A DNA stretch of 24,846 nt from Bacteroidota bacterium. GTDB lineage: Bacteria; Bacteroidota; Bacteroidia; Chitinophagales; Chitinophagaceae. The stretch is taken from contig JAEZLJ010000147.1 in the NCBI GenBank assembly GCA_023415275.1, positions 1-24,846 on the forward strand, written 5' to 3'. Position 1 is the stretch's first letter. The number at the start of each line of letters is the position of its first letter. The notes below the pieces were generated by a model. That model ran no database searches, was not told where the DNA came from, and saw only the letters and a list, made by a program, of their open reading frames with translations. The position numbers and the translations under genes are program-made. This document shows positions 22,875 through 24,846 of the stretch, piece after piece.

Positions 22875-23522
22875 TCAGGCAAAGGCCTCCGGGTATAATT
22901 CCATGGCCTGTGCCTTTACTTTATTATGCAATTGAAAGGAGGCTAATTTAAAGAGTATGCCCAGGGTAGCATATACGCAAAACTGGATCTCACTAAAATG
23001 GTCCAGGGTAAACAGTATAAAGAATTCGTAAACAAATACCACCCCTGATAGATGCGAGCGCCCAAACTTGAGCAATAACAGTTCATACTTCATTTTATTG
23101 ATCCGGGACATATATACCAGGTAACCCACTGATAGTAAAATGTACACAGCCGCAAAGCCACGCATTAACAAGGTAGGATCTATATACTGGGGCAATTTCC
23201 ACAACACAAAAGCCACCAGCAGCAATAAGCTGATCTTAGGCCATTTTAAATAGGCTACAACCTCCTGCCACCATAGTTTCCTGGCCATCCGCTGAATTTG
23301 TTTATGTTTTTCCTGCACCACCTTGGCAAATCCAAAAAGGCCAAACCCTTTATATACTTTTTCAAGGGCAGCTTCAAACCCTAAAGATCCTTCGTGTTCC
23401 ATCTCTTCTTCAATACGGCACGCCAGGTGATCAACCAGTTCTAGTTGTAGATCATACCATTGCACGCCTTTCTTTTTGGTAAAGGCGTAAAGAGCTTCAA
23501 TTTGTGCTTCACTGAGTTGCAT
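22875..23522 (-). CDS. Membrane protein cotranscribed with PadR, unknown function
   Basis: The 215-aa protein has a cytosolic N-terminal helical domain of about 90 residues (YDLQLELVDHLACRIEEEM and GFEAALEKVYKGFG). This resembles the short helical prefix that precedes membrane segments in PadR-linked permease or DUF1700-like proteins. Four probable membrane spans follow at about 95-112, 120-138, 160-174 and 180-196. It starts 20 bases after the PadR stop codon. The pairing of a PadR regulator with a small membrane protein is common in Bacteroidota and Firmicutes, and the membrane protein is normally a target of the regulator. No transport or enzyme motif is visible. Confidence 0.78.
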   Translation of the reverse strand: MQLSEAQIEALYAFTKKKGVQWYDLQLELVDHLACRIEEEMEHEGSLGFEAALEKVYKGFGLFGFAKVVQEKHKQIQRMARKLWWQEVVAYLKWPKISLLLLVAFVLWKLPQYIDPTLLMRGFAAVYILLSVGYLVYMSRINKMKYELLLLKFGRSHLSGVVFVYEFFILFTLDHFSEIQFCVYATLGILFKLASFQLHNKVKAQAMELYPEAFA

Positions 23523-23542
23523 AGGTGTACATTAATAGTATA

Positions 23543-23890
23543 TTACGAAAGGGGAATTTCCGGCTTCAATTGTAACAAGGCCTGCATCTGCCTGATAAAA
23601 TCATTAAGCTCCTGCAGCTTGTTAGCCACTTCTTTTTTGCCGTTGCTTGTAAGGCTGTAATATTTACGTGGCCGGTTGCCAACCAACTCGATCGTTACTT
23701 TTACCATGCCTTCCGCTTCCATCTTATGCAAGGCCGGGTATAAAGCTCCTTCGGTAATTACCAGGCTGCCCTGGCTTTGCTCTTTCACTTTTTTAGTGAT
23801 CTCATAGCCATACATTTTATCCTCTTCATTGAGCAGCTTCAATAAAATGGTGGTCAACGAGCCTTTAAAAAGTTGCTGGTTGGGCTTCAT
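23543..23890 (-). CDS. PadR-family transcriptional regulator
   Basis: This 115-aa winged-helix repressor has KGSLTTILLKLL at the start, YGYEITKKVKEQS (recognition-helix region), EGALYPALHKMEAEGMV and the wing VGNRPRKYYSLTSNGKKE, followed by a C-terminal dimerisation helix. It belongs to the short PadR subfamily 2. ATG 23890 is preferred: an upstream in-frame ATG at 23905 would add five residues (MYIYS) and falls next to a 21-bp palindrome that looks like its operator. It probably represses its own operon, which includes the membrane protein gene at 22875. The inducing ligand is unknown. Confidence 0.92.
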   Translation of the reverse strand: MKPNQQLFKGSLTTILLKLLNEEDKMYGYEITKKVKEQSQGSLVITEGALYPALHKMEAEGMVKVTIELVGNRPRKYYSLTSNGKKEVANKLQELNDFIRQMQALLQLKPEIPLS

Positions 23891-23899
23891 GGAATAAAT

Positions 23900-23920
23900 A
23901 TACATAAGAATCTTATGTAT
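23900..23920. promoter_or_regulatory. Putative PadR operator
   Basis: ATACATAAGA and TCTTATGTAT form a perfect 10-bp inverted repeat around a single central A. It lies 10-30 bases upstream of the padR start. PadR proteins commonly autoregulate through palindromes of the ATGT/ACAT type, and the site contains ATAC/GTAT and ACAT/ATGT halves. It touches a weak -7-like TATATTTA (minus strand, 23901-23894) that ends 3 bases before the padR start, so binding would block the promoter. Confidence 0.6.
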
Positions 23921-24050
23921 TTATACTACTACATGCTTTTTCTTTCAGTTTCACTCATTTTGAATGTAAACACCAGAATATCCTCAAACAAAGCTCCTCT
24001 CATTTGCATGGCCTTCCTGTTTAAGGGTAATGTGCAAGGCAAAAGTTCAT

Positions 24051-24551
24051 TTATGAAAATGCTATATCCATTTCCTGCCCGCCTGGCCAGGCGCCAAAAA
24101 GTTCGTTCACTTTTTGAAAACGGAACGTGAAGATCTGCTGCAGTTTAGGTTTTACCAGGGGTGCATAGACCATGGAGCCCAGGAAGGAAAAAGGAAGGCT
24201 ATAATGAACAATGTCGGTCATCTTTACCCCTCCATCAATAGGTTCAAAATGGTGCTGGTGGTGCCAAAGCTGATAGGGCCCTTTTCTTTGTTCATCCACG
24301 AACATCTGCTGCGGCACCACGTGCTTTATCTCGGTCATCCAAAATACAGGAATACCAAGCAGGGGTTTCACAATATAGGTGATGACCTGCCCGGCATAGG
24401 CCTCATGCCCGTACACTTCATTGGTCACTTTCAGGTTCAGAAAGGGAGGCGTGATGGCCAGCAGGTTGCCAGGATCAGAAAAAAATGACCAGACCTTTTC
24501 TATAGGAGCAGGTATTAGTTGAACAGCTTGTAAGCGGTGTATGGAACCCAT
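24051..24551 (-). CDS. SRPBCC-family protein
   Basis: The 166-aa protein fits the START/polyketide-cyclase-like SRPBCC fold, a deep hydrophobic cavity that binds lipids or other small ligands. Matching segments are LIPAPIEKVWSFFSDPGNLLAITPPFL at the start, the mid-domain strand KPLLGIPVFWMTEIKHV, HHQHHFEPIDGGVKMTDIVHYSLP and the C-terminal helix LVKPKLQQIFTFRFQKVNELF. No signal peptide is seen. The ligand is unknown. Proteins of this type often accompany cell-division inhibitors or epimerases, but no such partner is present here. Confidence 0.82.
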   Translation of the reverse strand: MGSIHRLQAVQLIPAPIEKVWSFFSDPGNLLAITPPFLNLKVTNEVYGHEAYAGQVITYIVKPLLGIPVFWMTEIKHVVPQQMFVDEQRKGPYQLWHHQHHFEPIDGGVKMTDIVHYSLPFSFLGSMVYAPLVKPKLQQIFTFRFQKVNELFGAWPGGQEMDIAFS

Positions 24552-24776
24552 GAAATAATGTTTTATCTATATGTAATGAAAAAATAGGTGCGATCCCGGG
24601 ACTATCTGGCAACAGGTTGGCCAGGTGTAGTGCAACCAACCCAACAACCGGGCCCTGGTAAAGTTCAATAATTGTCCGGGTTTTAAGAGACAGGGCAAAA
24701 CATATCTACCCTTATCCCTTATTGATTACAATAAAGGAAACGAAAATGCCTACCTGGGGAATAGCAAGTGAGCAAT
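24552..24776. other. Non-coding DNA upstream of the SRPBCC gene
   Basis: No gene is supported here. A minus-strand TATTTTTT about 30 bases from the SRPBCC start is a weak -7 candidate. GC-rich pieces such as AACCGGGCCCTGGT suggest local secondary structure but fit no known element. Confidence 0.4.
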
Positions 24777-24817
24777 CTCCGCCCTACCTACTCCCTATCA
24801 CCGGTATAGGAAAGCCC
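24777..24817 (-). repeat. 41-bp dispersed repeat, right copy
   Basis: The reverse complement begins GGGCTTTCCTATACCGG and matches 48-88 at 38 of 41 positions. It directly precedes the hairpin at 24819-24846. Confidence 0.75.
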
Positions 24818-24818
24818 A

Positions 24819-24846
24819 GGATACTCCGTGTTCGCACGGAGTATCC
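24819..24846. repeat. Perfect 12-bp hairpin with TTCG loop at the window edge
   Basis: GGATACTCCGTG (24819-24830) and CACGGAGTATCC (24835-24846) are exact complements around the tetraloop TTCG. There is no T-run, and the window ends at the last base of the stem. It may be a REP-like element, part of the neighbouring dispersed repeat, or an assembly-edge artefact. Confidence 0.7.

Noticed and set aside
1..24846. Search for CRISPR arrays, insertion sequences, prophage genes, tRNAs and toxin-antitoxin or defence systems
   Set aside because: No regularly spaced repeats, transposase or recombinase motifs, cloverleaf-like sequence or paired toxin-antitoxin frames were seen on either strand.

Overview
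The window looks like chromosomal DNA of a Bacteroidota bacterium, most likely in or near the Chitinophagaceae. The basis is the gene content (bTHX, DUF4286 and DUF952 proteins, paired rhomboids, HU, LytS/LytTR and PadR modules), the absence of clear Shine-Dalgarno sequences, and repeated matches to the Bacteroidota -7 promoter element TAnnTTTG. No phage, transposase, CRISPR array, tRNA or rRNA was seen. The content is mostly housekeeping, so the interest lies in small genes and regulatory sites between the large ones.

Layout. 1-430: repeat-rich non-coding DNA. 433-4864 (+): rlmD, two rhomboid proteases and a membrane-anchored EEP-fold hydrolase. 4865-6550 (+): a promoter, a 17-codon ORF carrying four consecutive cysteine codons, then cysS. 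6568-7236 (-): mnmD. 7291-11543 (+): an AlkA-type glycosylase, a lipoprotein, three small unknown proteins, a SAM methyltransferase and a secreted NTF2-like protein. 11756-14175 (+): pyrH, a membrane-anchored coiled-coil protein and pdxH. 14251-16256 (-): bTHX, HU, a DUF4286 protein and exonuclease III. 16375-17130 (+): a LOG-family protein. 17176-21035 (-): DUF952, a D-lactate dehydrogenase-like enzyme, a small membrane protein and a LytTR regulator/histidine kinase pair. 21266-22687 (+): a PAP2/vanadium haloperoxidase-like lipoprotein. 22875-24551 (-): a membrane protein with its PadR regulator, and an SRPBCC protein. 24552-24846: non-coding, ending in a copy of the repeat found at the left edge and a perfect hairpin.

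The strongest lead is the leader of cysS. A good -7 box sits six bases before the ATG of a peptide ending in Cys-Cys-Cys-Cys-Gln-Ala-Ser, 38 bases upstream of the gene for the enzyme that charges tRNA-Cys. This is the arrangement expected of a cysteine-sensing translational attenuator, and it resembles the leaderless polycysteine ORFs described in mycobacteria. Several other genes here also have a -7 box only 4-7 bases before the start codon, suggesting leaderless or nearly leaderless transcripts in this lineage. Two genes that are easily missed because of their size, bTHX (40 aa) and a 48-aa single-span membrane protein, are also annotated.
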